A DNA stretch of 64,000 bases from Branchiostoma lanceolatum (lineage: Eukaryota; Chordata; Leptocardii; Amphioxiformes; Branchiostomatidae): positions 2,666,001 to 2,730,000 of the forward strand of contig NC_089723.1 of the NCBI RefSeq assembly GCF_035083965.1. The letters are read 5' to 3'. The notes under the pieces are model-generated. The model was given only the letters and a program-made list of their open reading frames with translations. It was not told where the DNA came from and searched no databases. Of the stretch, positions 35,260 to 46,644 are shown one piece after another (position 1 is the first letter of the stretch; every line of letters begins with the position of its first letter). The position numbers and the translations under genes are program-made.

Positions 35260-38200
35260 ATGCCTCAGATAAAGACGGAGTCTGCAGATAGAGGAGACGA
35301 AGATGGAGAAGAGTCTCCGGAGTACGTCTTCGCCACAACCACCAGTTTCCACGGCATCGGCCGGGTAAGGACAGACAAAACAGTAGGGTGGAGTGTTAAA
35401 ACTAGATTGGCAAATGTGATTGGTACAAACCATAGTTTAACCCTATCCAGACTGGGCTTTTTTAGGATATCTGGGACTGGGGAAGGGGGGAGGGGGGGGC
35501 CCATTCGCCCCCCCCCCCGCATAACTTCTGAACGGTATGATGTATCATTCCCAAATTTGTAGGGAGTGATCTTCATGTAAAGTTTTATAATTCCTAGAAT
35601 TTTGGTGACGTTATGACGTAATATGACGTAATTATGACGTCATTGATGTGATTTTATTGGCTAAATAGGGAATTCCCGTAAAATCTAAAGGTGTTAAACA
35701 AAATAGTATGTGTTGTTGATTTTAAGGTATACCAAGACATATTACGGGAATGGTAACTACGTTGACGTCAAAATGACGTCATTAGATGACGTCACGTATT
35801 GTTAGTGACCCCTTGGGATCCGCCATCTTGGATCGGCCATTTTCAAATTTTCAAAAATACTTTTTTTCCACTTATGACCCGAAAAAAACACTAAAAATAG
35901 ACTAGAAACGTTAATCTAAATGTTTCTGGTAAAGAAAATGCGTAGTGACGATTTTGAAGGCGAAAAGCCTGTTGATAAGTGTAATGGTCCGCCATCTTGG
36001 ATTTTGACCGATGACGTCATCAAATTAGCATAAATTATGAATATTAAATCACGAAAGTTACATCTAATTACATATGATACTATACATGTAAGAAAAGTAG
36101 TGTGGTTGAGCAAGAAAACCAAAGAAATATCATAGTTTTAAAAAAATCTGTGATTTTTGCATAAAATGCATTTCAGAAACCCGTTGCCATGGCAACACGA
36201 AAAATTATAAACTTATACTATTTTCATAATATTATTGCCAACTAAATTTTAGGAAAAGTCACCAAATTTGGTGGTCCTAGCATATGTCGTTCGGCAGTTA
36301 TACGATGTCAAAGTTGGCGCGGGCACTTTTAGCCCCCCCCCCCAGTCTGGATAGGGTTAACTTAAGGCATGAGAACTTCATTTCATGCTATCAAAGGTGT
36401 TTTTGCTAACTGCTTATCATGTCAGACAGGTTGACCGGCTAGAAAACCTGCAAAATATAGAAGCCCGATAACAACGCCTGATAAGAGTGATTTCATCTCT
36501 GGGTTAAGTGACTACACGCCATGTATACATGTACATGTATTAGTAGCCAACGCCGATGCCCAATGGCAAACGTCATATTTTCCTGTCATATATCTAGATA
36601 TGCATCTTTATATGTAATGTATTCTACTTAAAGCTTGATCTCAAGAATATTCAACTTCACGTTTTTTTGTATTCTTTTTAAACATGCAGCACATTTCCAT
36701 GTGGCATTCTGGATGTTTATCCAAGAACATCTTTCATAGCTTCGATTTTTCCTTGTCGATTAATGCACATTCACTCTCAATTACAGAAATCATTCGCACG
36801 AAAACGCTAGTTAGCAAAGTCTTTGTCCTATGCAAGTCTATACTATATTAGGTAACGTTATTATTATCATATTTAATAGCTTTACATATAAGCCTGTATT
36901 ACCCAGATCTTCACAGTACCTACCAAACATTCCCCTCCTCAGATTGCCACGACGAAAGCTTTCTGCAGATTGATGAACATGATTAATAAATGTAAGACCA
37001 AAGGCTACACACCATGATTCGAAGATGCCATGCCACTTCTATTTATGAGTTCCATTTCTGCCCCCCTCCCCAGATCGCCACAGCGCCTAACCTGCCTCTC
37101 CGGGTGATGTGGACTCTCGCCACCGTCGCCTCTTACGTCGGATTCTTCATCCTCATGGTCCAGATGTAAGTACCTGCCTACGGTTGACTTGTTTAAAACA
37201 CATATTACCATCTTCTTAAACCGACATCATGGCCAATGACCATCGGCTGAAACTGTTGATCAGAGGATTCGAGCCCTAACCGTTGAAATAGCCGCACACC
37301 TTGCGAAACTAGTCCGGATGTGGGTACGGGTTTGAATAAAGTTCTAAACGGGAACTTTGCGGCTACAGCGTCCTTTCTGAACATGTGGCATGAGTGTGTA
37401 CGGTTGACTTGATGTTGTCAATTACTATTTGCCTTTTTATCACCACAAGGTCGCATTGATCAAGACGACACTGGCCGTACATTTTGTATAATAATGGTTT
37501 TATTGGTCAGAAATTACCCGCAATGGCAGCCTTTCTAGCACTGAATTGATGCAGGGTTTACATGTTTCACATAATACACAACATATACCTAATCTATCCA
37601 CAGTTGCATTTTGTGGATTTGTCGCAAGGGTTAGGGAGGCTGCCATTCGGCGCCACCAGGTGACCTCAATACGACCTTCCCCAACCGAAGTCAGGTACCC
37701 ATTTACACCTGGGTGGAGTGAGGAAAGTCGTGTAAAGTGCCTTTCCCAAGGGCACAACATCGGTGACACGACAGGATTCGAACTCGGGACCTCTTGGTTC
37801 TGAGCCGAACACCCTGCCGTTATGCCACACGACCCCACCAATGCCTGCCGAAAATGTATTCTAGACTTTAAAGCTCACTCGGACGAGCTATATTCCTGTT
37901 GTGTGAAGATGGTTTTAACACATTTAAGACATATATTAGTTTAGTTGCCATCGCTGAAATACTTCTACTATGGATGCTACAGTAATATTCAGTGTGCTAA
38001 CGTGCAAACACTCTAAAACAAGTTGGGAACATTTCCTTAGAATATATATGTACTACACACATTCCTATTGCCTAGAATGCGACATTCCTGTCCAACACTT
38101 GCTGTGGAGACTGCTCTACTGCAAAGTCAGTAAGAACTTAGAATGTCAAGGTTTCAACATGTAATTTGAAAAATAACTTCGCACACTCGGTGATAAGTGT

Positions 38201-41200
38201 AAATTTGCAGAGAACAACAGCCCTACATTGTAATCCTATCAAGCTGGAGTCTTTATTTGTCTTTGTGCTGAGGATCTTGTTAGTTTCGACACACAGTCTG
38301 CCGAAGTGCTTTGCTTATAATGCTTGAGCTTATTTTGATTTCTACGTACGCATGGACATATATTCAGTGTCTCCAAACAAAAACAGTTTAACGCATTTCA
38401 GGTGAACATGACATGTTGGTAATCTGCTTTGTAAGAATAAAAACCTGCCGCAACTATATATATGTATACGATTTTCACGTCAAACTGGGGTCCTGCTACA
38501 CAGTTAATCATTCTAATCGTGCTAGTTTACAATGATCTATTTAATTTTGTAGTGCACAGAGATTTCCCTGTATTGGCTGTAACTCAATTGGTAGCGGCTT
38601 CGCAGCTGAGCCTCCTAGTTCCAATAGGTTGGATCTGGAAGACCCCGGATCGAATCCGTGAAGGGTATCCTTGTCGGGGCTGCACCGTCTTTCGGAAGAG
38701 ACGTAAAATGGGCGCCCCGTGTTCGAGGAGGTGCCTCAAGCATGTTACAACAGCCTCATTACTCAGATGGGTACCTACTGGCTGTAATGATACAACCTGT
38801 TCAATGATAATAAATTTACATCAAACACCTGCTCTAATAACCCCGTCTCACCACTTCCCTGTCAGGCTGGACTCGTACTTCAAACACGGCACCGTTACTG
38901 ACGTCACGCTGGAGTTCGTGCCGCAGGTCAGGTTTCCTGCCGTCACCGTCTGCAACTTAAACAAGTGAGTCGAGCAGACATTGTGGTTTTGACTTTAGAC
39001 CATGTTGATTTGATTATATGGATGACATCATCTGAGAACTCCAAAACTGATGCGAGCGTGCGAAAAAAAAAGAGTTTGGCAACAACAAAAAAGGTTGCCT
39101 TCGTTATGAAGTCTATGTTGTCAAGAAGATTGAACAAATGACTGAATACACAGAGTATGGTATACCGAAATATAGGTTCTTCTTTTTTTGTTATTTCAAA
39201 ACTTCTTCTTTGACTCTGGAATTGATTTTGGCATTCTACGACATTAGCATCGTTTTGCAACATTTTTTTGTACAATTGACACGGCATGTATTTGATTAGT
39301 TTTGCAGCTGCTTTGTATGATTTACAGTATGGTAGAAATTTTTGCTTTCTAATTTCTGGAATCGGACGAAAATTGATGCGCGCGCAGTTGTCATCCATAT
39401 AATCAAATCAAGATGGCCTTAGAATATAAAGATTAATGTCCAGATTTTACATGATGAAAATACAAAATTACAAATAAACTGGTGGACATACCGACTGATA
39501 AGTATTTGATACCAGCTTAAAAAAGAACAATCAATAGTCATTAAAGTACCATATCTAGAGTTACCAACCTTGGAATGGTGAGTTAAAAAAATTCTAATTT
39601 TCCCAGAAATATCATGGAGTGGAATTCGTTATCACCAAGTATAGTTTTTGATATGTACATGTATTTAGAATATATTGTTATAGCTCGTTATGCTGTCCAT
39701 TGTAATGCCTTGTCTTTGTCAGCAGGGCTAGCCCTTTGTACTAGCCACAGGCTAGTTGGGCAGACCTGGCTTTGTGTCCTGAACAAAACCAATAACTGTA
39801 CTTCACGGAGGCATAATGTTGATTGGTTGATTGATTGATTGATTTACCCATTGATTGATTAATTGGTTCTTATCCTCCCAGATTTGAGGACCAAGCGTTG
39901 ACCGTTGAGGAGAAGCACTACCTGTCCTACATTCTATACGGTGTACAGGAGGACATTGACGTCATCGCAGGGGCGCCGGTGAACAAAGAAACCCCTAACG
40001 GCACCGAGGCAAACAGCACGACAGAAACCCCACATACAGAAGCTCCTCACACACATGGGCCTCCCGGGGTAGGTCTTATCATGTCCTATGGTGTATCTAG
40101 CTACATCTAAATTTGCTTATTGAAATCTATCATGCTTGCATAATTGTATAGACGTTCATGTGATGCTATAGTTACCTTGTTGGTTAGTTAAACCTTTCGG
40201 TCGGTCAGACTTTTTAAAACTGACCTTTTTACTTTATTGTATCTGTGTGTTTCCTTCCAAATAGCATTCGGAAATCGACATGGGTTTGCAAATAAATGAA
40301 TAAGGAAATTTACTTCCTGTTAATCTAGAGCACAGTAATGTAATTAGCAGCAGATCACTTAGGACTCTAACAGCTTATTATGCCTAGTAGACAAAAATCA
40401 TGCGAGGACATAAATGCCTAACAGGAACCCAAAAGAAAAAAAAAATGAAACCAGAACTGATTTCCCTCCTTCCTTCCAGTCGTTTTCCGTGGCCAGCATC
40501 ACTGAGGAGAAGGGATTCACCCTCCGGAATGACATGCACGTCTGTACGTGGATGGGGAAAACCTGCACAGAACTAGTAAGTTAGACAATGCTGCGTACTC
40601 GCATACTAGTTATATTACGTTGCGTGAGTCGTAAGTCCCAAACATGTGTACCTGGATGAAAAAATGCATTAATTCATCATGTCACTTCTCATGATTCTGT
40701 GTTTGGGACACAAGCACAAGCTTACAAGGTCCAAGATAAATCTAAGAAGACATCATGCCCCTGACCTTGTTTCAACCTGTAAAGAGGACGTTTGATGTCC
40801 ACATGATCTGTCCGCAGCCATGGGAGTGAGTAGACTCCAAGTAAGGCCTCATCTTTACATGAAAAATACGATAGGGCAACATTTGGATGATAAGATGTCA
40901 ATGGCATTGAAACATAAAGTTTGATAGGTTATTAGAATACCTTGGGGACCGTTACAACATCATGAGAAGACATTAGAGATCATCTAAATACCTCGGAGAT
41001 CAGTTAACACTTACATTGAGAGATCATCGAAAGACCATTGAGAACATTGAGCGCTCATTCTAAGACCTTTGAAGGATCTTTCAAATCTTTGTGTAATTTC
41101 CCTCCAGGACTTCAGTACGTACGGGAACGTTTAACTACAGGTTTAAAGACCTTTGATCTGTTTAACTTCTCGTGATTTTCTCCTCAGGACTTCACCCACT

Positions 41201-44200
41201 CCTTCAGCACGTACGGGAACTGTTACACGTTTAATGCGGACCCGGTCAACCCCATCAACCAGACCATCGCGGGCTCCGGCAACGGCCTCTCCGTCATGAT
41301 AGACATCAAGTCGGTGAGTTTTTATGATGAACATTAAAGAATTTCACATTTCATGAATCATGTTTTCGCGTTTAGACATCTGCAGCTATACATTTTGACC
41401 AATTACCGTTGATCTACGTATGTACACGGCTTTGGTGACTCCGAAATGACCGGAGAGTATACACATGCATGGTCGTGAAAACTGCTTCTCCGCTCTACGT
41501 CACTCTAGGGTCATCTTGTAACAACATGTTACTCTTAAGTATCTTTGATCGATATTAAAGTGCAGAATTCGTAGCCCAAATTCCATCCTATTGTAGCTCC
41601 AGACGCTCAAGGATAAACTGGACCTAGCTAGGATTGTTTCACCGGGAAAAAGTACGAACTCATCCCCTCACGCTGTCACATCGACGTCTTTATTCCAAGA
41701 CAACGATTGACACCAAGACGTTGTCCTCCCCACAGCACCTGTACACAGAGAACCCGCTGCTGCCCGGTGGGACCGCTGACGTGGGGCTGAAGCTGCTCGT
41801 GCACGATCAGAACGAGCCGCCCAAGATGGACACCCAGGGGATCGCCGTGGCGCCGGGAAGTCACGCCTACATCGCCATCAGGCAGATACAGGTGGGAGCA
41901 CAGTTTGTGCTAGGACCAAATAAAGGGGAAGAGGTGGGGTGCAGGTCAGTTATCACCCAGTCCATGTTAATTCATTATTGCAGCTGATGTGTCGTCATTG
42001 TAAAACACGCCAAATCTAGAGGATTATGACAATCTGAACCTGACACCAAGTTTCAAATACAAATAGTTGGCTCAACGGATTTTCGTCCATATTTCAAACC
42101 AAGCGACTGACCAGATTTCCTAGCCTGATATCTGTAGCTCTACACCGAAAATAAAGTTTGTCTACATGTACGTTATTTTGCAACCGGTCATAAGATGCGG
42201 TAAGATCTTACTAGAGGCATCAGCCAAATATCTAAATGTCCTGAATCTCCAACGTTACAGAATCAAAACGGAGTACTCCGATTGGCAATAATTCAAAAAG
42301 GTAGGAGCGTCTTGTGCAGTTGGATTGAATCAGGCGGCAAACTTTAACTACCAGATATTTGAATACGCCAATGGGACTGTGTATTAATGGGGTATGCTTC
42401 TCCACAGTACGAGAACCACGTGCCTCCGTGGGGGGTCTGCCAGGACCTGCAGCTGGAGTATTACGACACCTACACGCTGACGGGCTGTCAGCTGGAGTGC
42501 AGAAGCAAACACGTCGTTCGGAACTGCACCTGCAGACCGATCTACCTGCCAGGTAACTTTAAGACATATCAAACCATTGTGTAACCAGAAAGAGACGCAT
42601 GTGTGTGAGCGTGTGTGTGTACATGCGTGTGTTTCAGTGTATGTATATGTGCTCTCGCGTGAGCGTGTGTGTATTATGTGTGTGTGTGTGTGTGTGAGTG
42701 AATGCCTGTGTGTGTTTGTGTGTGCGCGCGCGCGCGAGAGAGAGAATGTGTCTGCGTGTGCACGTACATCTGCGTGTGTGCGTGTGCGCGTGAGTGAGTG
42801 TCTGAGTGCAGTTTCATTTGATCTATTGTTAACCTTTTCCTCAGGTGATGCGCCGTACTGTGAGCCAGAAGATGTCGCTCACTGTGTGCGGATCGTAGAG
42901 AGTAAGTATCATATCAGCTGGTAATCAAGTGCAGATAGATTATACAGCAAAATGATACGGATAACATGGTAATATTTGGGGACATCTTAAAATGGGATCA
43001 GGAAAAAGGTTAGAATTCAAACAGTAAAAACGAAATTGTGTGACCGTCACCAAGATGAATGCTTCCAAGTTGGTCACCTCCAAGATGGCCGCCTCCAAGA
43101 TGGCCGCCTCCATGGACAGCGGGTAAAGCAGAATAGAATTCGCTTACGCAAAACTAATAATTGTGCATGGAACTTTCAGAGCTAATCATGGATTCTTGTA
43201 CCTCTCTTACAACTTTAAATAATTTGCATAGCTGTTTATATGGTCTGCTATCACCACAGCCGAGGTGACGTCAGGGGCGCTCCCTTGCGACTGCCCCGTG
43301 CCCTGCAGCCTGGTGACCTACCGGACTTCGAGCTCCTACGCAAAATGGCCAAACAACAAAGCCGACCTGATCTACACCGCTGCGTTTGGCCTGAGCCCTG
43401 GCTACATGGCGTAAGGGACATTGCAATTGTTTTCATGTGTGTGCAGAAGCGCCGCCTAAGATATTTTGTTGTTATTGCAGCTGAAGTGTCGTCAGGGGCG
43501 CACCCCTGCGACTGTCCAGTGCCCTGCAGTATGACGAAGTATCGGCCCACAGTCACCCACGCAAAGTGGCCTAACAAAGTGGTCGAGAACGTTTTTCCTC
43601 AAATCTTTCAATTGGGCGAAGACTACTTGGCGTAAGCAAATGAAAATGATTATTCCCGCCGAAAAGCACCAAAACTTCACCACCGTAGTTCTCATCCATC
43701 ATTCACGGCGCATGCGTGGCTCACCAAGTCATCATGTTTCACCCCATGTAGCTCATATTTCATCACTTCACATTTTTTTCATCGCGATTTTATGCCATGC
43801 TGTCTCATCACCTACCACTGGAAGGTTGTATTTACTTCAAAGAGAAATAAAGTGAAGTGTGCTGTATATGTATACTTCAGCCTCGTAGGTTGTAGTAGAC
43901 TTCACATCATTATCACTGAGAAAAAAGCGGTAGTCTACTAGTACAACAGTTAAAAAAAAACAAGTGTTAAGTTAACCTTAATCTGTGATCGTCATGTAAA
44001 GACAAGCACTATAAGCCAGCACAAAGTACGCATAGCCAATTCTCATGAAGCGCCCAAAGGTTCTCATGTGTCTGCTATTTCCTACTGTAGGGACAACTCT
44101 GTAGTGTTTGACGTATACTATGACGAACTGAACTTCGAAACAATCTCTCAGCTCAAAGCCATGGACGATGGAGAGCTGGCCAGTAAGTGCATCATTCTTT

Positions 44201-45206
44201 GTCATCTTAAAAAACAAATATTAACAACACCTTGCAGTATGCTATGAAAAATAAAGCTGCTTGGCTTTGTTTCTATGATTTGCTTTAGTTGCTATCATTT
44301 ATAAATAATTTGTATTTCGAGGCATTCGTGACGTAGATTGTTGGCTGTGGTGTCTGTTGCAGGGTTCAATGTGATTTTCTTTGTTATCTGCTCTATCTAT
44401 TGTAGAAATTGTAAGAAAAGGCTGATGATCAATCCATCGATAACTTTTTCTACCCTGGCTTTGAGTATCAGCGAATGCTAATGCAATTTTATCCAAATCA
44501 TGTCGAAAATCTAACTACAAAATAAGGTGATAGCCACACATCGTCACAAACATTTGAGGTGTTGAAAAATTCATTTTACCATTGAACTATCGCAGAGTGA
44601 GACCCGACAGGATTGTTTTGAGTACTGTAAGAGCATCCCCACTAGATAGCTTTGAAGAACGCTTTCAACTAGATATGCAAAGGTTAGGTATGACAGGTCG
44701 TTCAGTGTAATATAACCTGCTGCTACCACACAGCGTGCATGCATAGCTGTGCGTCAATAGGTTGTTCTATAGATATAGATAGATGCAGACACATATACAA
44801 TCTCACTTTCCACCATTTTGGAGACCTTCTTCTGTCTACAATTTGTTGTCGAGCGCGCACTGCACGTATACTATGTGGACTCCAAGATGTCCGCCGCGAG
44901 GGGCACGCGAAGCGATGGCGTCATGTCTACGTCACGTGAATACGCCCTATAACGTATCACCCCCCTCCCCTTCCAGGTGACCTTGGCGGCCAGATGGGCC
45001 TGTTCATCGGAGCGAGCATCCTGACTCTGCTGGAGATATTCGAGTACCTGAGTCTGCGCGTCATCGCCTTCGTACAGAGGCGGAAAGTGAGAACGCAGAA
45101 AGTGCACACGTCGGCATATCCCATGCCTGACACTCTATCTGTCAACCAGGCGGCCAAGGAGAAGGAGAGCAAGGCGAAATCTTTTATCAGTCTTAGAGAT
45201 AATTAA
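35260..45206 (+). CDS. ASIC: ASIC/degenerin-family cation channel, complete
   Basis: Exons: 35260-35364, 37074-37165, 38866-38964, 39882-40068, 40480-40575, 41188-41313, 41736-41891, 42408-42552, 42845-42901, then either 43260-43410 or 43481-43631, then 44091-44182 and 44977-45206. With one alternative exon the product is 511 residues, and all phases fit. Landmarks: the N-terminal His-Gly motif (residues 31-32), TM1 ([20 protein letters not shown]), post-TM1 [10 protein letters not shown], the degenerin signature YGNCYTFN, a Cys-rich extracellular domain ([26 protein letters not shown]), and TM2 [20 protein letters not shown] with the GAS selectivity filter. Family members form trimeric Na+ channels, gated by protons in ASICs. 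Closest overall to ASIC/BASIC-type proteins; proton gating is not provable from sequence. An approximately 25-residue Thr/Pro/His insertion lies in exon 4. Confidence 0.95.
35365..37073 (+). other. ASIC intron 1
   Basis: More than half of this intron is the piggyBac-type MITE at 35441-36356. The remainder, 36361-37073, shows no recognisable feature. Confidence 0.7.
35441..36356. mobile_element. Non-autonomous piggyBac-like element (916 bp)
   Basis: Perfect 16-bp terminal inverted repeats ccctatccagactggg (35441-35456) and cccagtctggataggg (36341-36356) are flanked on both sides by TTAA (35437-35440 and 36357-36360). TTAA duplication plus a CCCT-type terminus is the hallmark of the piggyBac superfamily. 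There is no transposase frame, so it depends on an element elsewhere. Subterminal G/C homopolymer runs lie just inside both ends. The interior contains five perfect TGACGTCA palindromes (35635, 35763, 35774, 35787, 36012) and two ccgccatcttggat motifs. Confidence 0.9.
37495..37841 (-). mobile_element. tRNA-derived SINE, family 1
   Basis: Read on the minus strand, the 5' head is tRNA-like: an A box in gtgtggcataacggcagggt and a B box in gagttcgaatcctg. A tRNA-unrelated body (cactccacccaggtgtaaat, gggtacctgacttcgg) and a 3' end ttctgaccaataaaa follow. The same structure in the opposite orientation is found at 62492-62820, so both are copies of one family. Confidence 0.88.
38572..38818 (+). mobile_element. 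tRNA-derived SINE, family 2
   Basis: The head has a tRNA-like A box (taactcaattggtagcggc) and B box (ggatcgaatccg). The body contains ggggctgcaccgtctttcgg and aagagacgtaaaatgggc, and the tail is gataataaat. Head and body differ from family 1. It sits 50-290 bp upstream of ASIC exon 3. Confidence 0.8.
38965..39881 (+). other. ASIC intron 3
   Basis: About half is the TIR element at 39000-39416. The rest is AT-rich and includes a short (gatt)n run (attgattgattgattgattt) at 39825-39845. Confidence 0.6.
39000..39416. mobile_element. MITE-like element with approximately 28-bp TIRs
   Basis: Left end ccatgttgatttgattatat (then ggatgaca) and right end, in reverse complement, ccatcttgatttgattatat (then ggatgaca) are inverted copies with one mismatch, enclosing about 417 bp without a coding frame. 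A further copy of the left end lies at 175-235. The target duplication is unclear (ttaga on both sides is a possibility), so the superfamily is not assigned. Confidence 0.72.
41103..41135 (+). repeat. Partial copy of ASIC exon 6 acceptor side
   Basis: ccaggacttcagtacgtacg followed by ggaacgttta (41106-41135) resembles the true exon start at 41185-41235 (tcaggacttcacccactcct...agcacgtacgggaactg...gttta), with an internal deletion. It lies 75-80 bp upstream of the genuine acceptor and keeps a cag. Confidence 0.6.
42590..42800. repeat. (TG)n-rich simple repeat in ASIC intron
   Basis: Alternating purine-pyrimidine DNA (gtgtgtgtgt, gcgcgcgcgcgc at 42724-42736) lies between the exons ending at 42552 and starting at 42845. 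Such sequence can adopt Z-DNA. Apparent Cys/Val reading frames are artefacts. Confidence 0.9.
43068..43112. repeat. 15-bp tandem repeat with YY1-like cores
   Basis: cctccaagatggccg occurs twice in direct succession (from 43077 and 43092). It is preceded by a diverged unit (cttccaagttggtca) and followed by a partial one (cctccatgga). The AAGATGGCCGCC cores resemble YY1 sites. Intronic. Confidence 0.6.
43260..43410 (+). CDS. ASIC alternative exon A (151 bp)
   Basis: Acceptor caccacag/cc and donor gc/gtaagg bound 151 bp in phase. With the preceding partial codon it encodes [22 protein letters not shown] followed by [12 protein letters not shown] and a tail ending SPGYMA. It occupies the same position as exon B and shares the Cys framework (PCDCPVPC), the KWPN motif, identical length and identical phase. 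Using both A and B (302 bp) would shift the frame. Confidence 0.9.
43481..43631 (+). CDS. ASIC alternative exon B (151 bp)
   Basis: Acceptor ttgcag/ct and donor gc/gtaagc bound 151 bp. It encodes [22 protein letters not shown], then [15 protein letters not shown] and a tail ending GEDYLA. The 70-bp gap to exon A is a very short intron. The first third is conserved with A at DNA and protein level, while the rest has diverged strongly, as expected for a retained alternative rather than a fresh duplication. The following constant exon (44091) carries the conserved ELNFETI segment before TM2. Confidence 0.9.
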
Positions 45207-46644
45207 ATGTGATGTGAATGTTAATTTTTTTTATGTGACTTGTAAAAAAAATCTCACCAGGCATGCTGTGTAAACAAAGACAAAAGTAAAAGGCATACGT
45301 ATTTTCTTGTAGTTACTTAATTAGTAAATGGGTGACTTTCATCCCTCTGCCGCCATCTTGAATTTGGAGGTCAAACAACGTGCCATCAATACTACAGTTC
45401 AACTTCAACTTCAACTCAATTGACCCCCAGATAACCCCGCGAGGGGCAAAGTAGGGGGGGGGGGAGGTCCCAGGCTAAGGCGGGCAGGCCTCCAGCCTGG
45501 CGCGGTATGACTCAACGGTGGGAGCCGTAATAACCGCGCCAGGCAGGGCGTTCCACTCGGGGATGGTGCGGGGGAAGAATGAATGCTTGTAAGAGTCCGT
45601 CCGGGCGTTAAGTGGTTGAAATTTGAGCGTGTGGCTCCCCCGGGTCAGTTAATGATATAATCTTTTATCAGTCTGAAAGAGAATTGACTGTGGCCTGTAC
45701 AAAATATCATAAGGCATGTTGCGCAAACGAAGATAAAACCAACAGGCATACCATTTTCTTCTGCAACCAGTTATTTCAAAGGGTGACTCATCAATTTAAT
45801 GCAATCTTTCGCCCTTTTGTCTTGAATAGTAACATTGTACATGTACGATAAAGATAACAGATCCACACTGTTAACATATTCAAACATTTATTTCTTACCC
45901 CAAAGGTCAGCGACGATGGAAGTTTGAAATTGCTAGCTTTTTCAATTTTGAGAGCAAATTAATATGTGTAAATACAATGATTTTATTATATCAGCAAAAT
46001 GTGTATAAGAACAGTCAAACTTACATTTCGAATAAAGCAAGATTGGTACAAGTTGCACTGATGAGGTACATGGTATCTGGTGCTTGGTATGAAGGTTTAA
46101 TCATACTCTCTGCCATCTTTATACTTTGCTTACCCCGTATTTCCGTCTAGTAATCATCACATAACATCATATGTTAGAGCCACTATTTAACATGGACCAT
46201 GTACAAAAAAGAGAGAACACACTTGTCACGAATAAACAAATATGAAAACAAACAACTTTTCAAGTGATTGAATTTGTAAACGCACATCTTAGAATACAAG
46301 CATATGAAAAACTTTGACATGGAAATACTCATATTGAAGTATGATGACATCCTCGGGAAAATAACTGATATCAGACAAAAGTTACAAACAATTTAATGAT
46401 TAGTAAACGCACACCTGAAAATACGGGCGAATGAAAAACTATGACATGAAAAACACTCACATTGAAGTGTCTGACTACATCATAAAATCACAAACGTTAA
46501 CGACGAGATGCATTACATAGCAACCAAAACGCTCGGCTTTGTCAGACATGGTATTTATGTTTGCTTGTTTTTGCAATGTATTGTATTTGTACATCCCTGA
46601 TGTATTGTGGAGTGAGGTTTGTTGACATACTGTCTTCCCTGACA
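45207..46644. other. Convergent intergenic interval
   Basis: Lies between the ASIC stop (+) and the FN3 gene stop (-). It contains the LINE 3' fragment at 45398-45655. AATAAA at 46031-46036 is a possible ASIC signal, but nearer variant signals cannot be excluded. A pair of similar approximately 120-bp segments (catatgaaaaactttgacat... near 46302 and gaatgaaaaactatgacatg... near 46429) forms a weak tandem duplication. Confidence 0.5.
45398..45655 (-). mobile_element. 5'-truncated LINE, 3' end of RT ORF
   Basis: On the minus strand a frame reads LTRGSHTLKFQPLNARTDSY then KHSFFPRTIPEWNALPGAVI and ends ...RARLEACPP-stop. This is the characteristic C-terminal end of CR1/L2/Rex-type reverse-transcriptase ORFs (SFFPRTI.EWN.LP). 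The 3' end runs into a (gttgaa)n tail, typical of that group. Only about 250 bp survive, the usual dead-on-arrival truncation. Confidence 0.85.

Larger units (their letters stand above)
37166..38865 (+). other. ASIC intron 2
   Basis: Holds two unrelated tRNA-derived SINE copies (37495-37841 minus, 38572-38818 plus). No coding exon is seen in the rest. Confidence 0.7.

Noticed and set aside
35265-35576. 103-residue minus-strand frame
   Set aside because: Spans the antisense of ASIC exon 1 and the end of the piggyBac-like MITE; no independent support.
38575-38660. Possible tRNA gene
   Set aside because: tRNA-like head fused to a SINE body; acceptor stem not paired.
42577-42924. 115-residue Cys/Val-rich frame
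   Set aside because: Mostly a TG simple repeat; only the last 57 bp (42845-42901) is a genuine ASIC exon.
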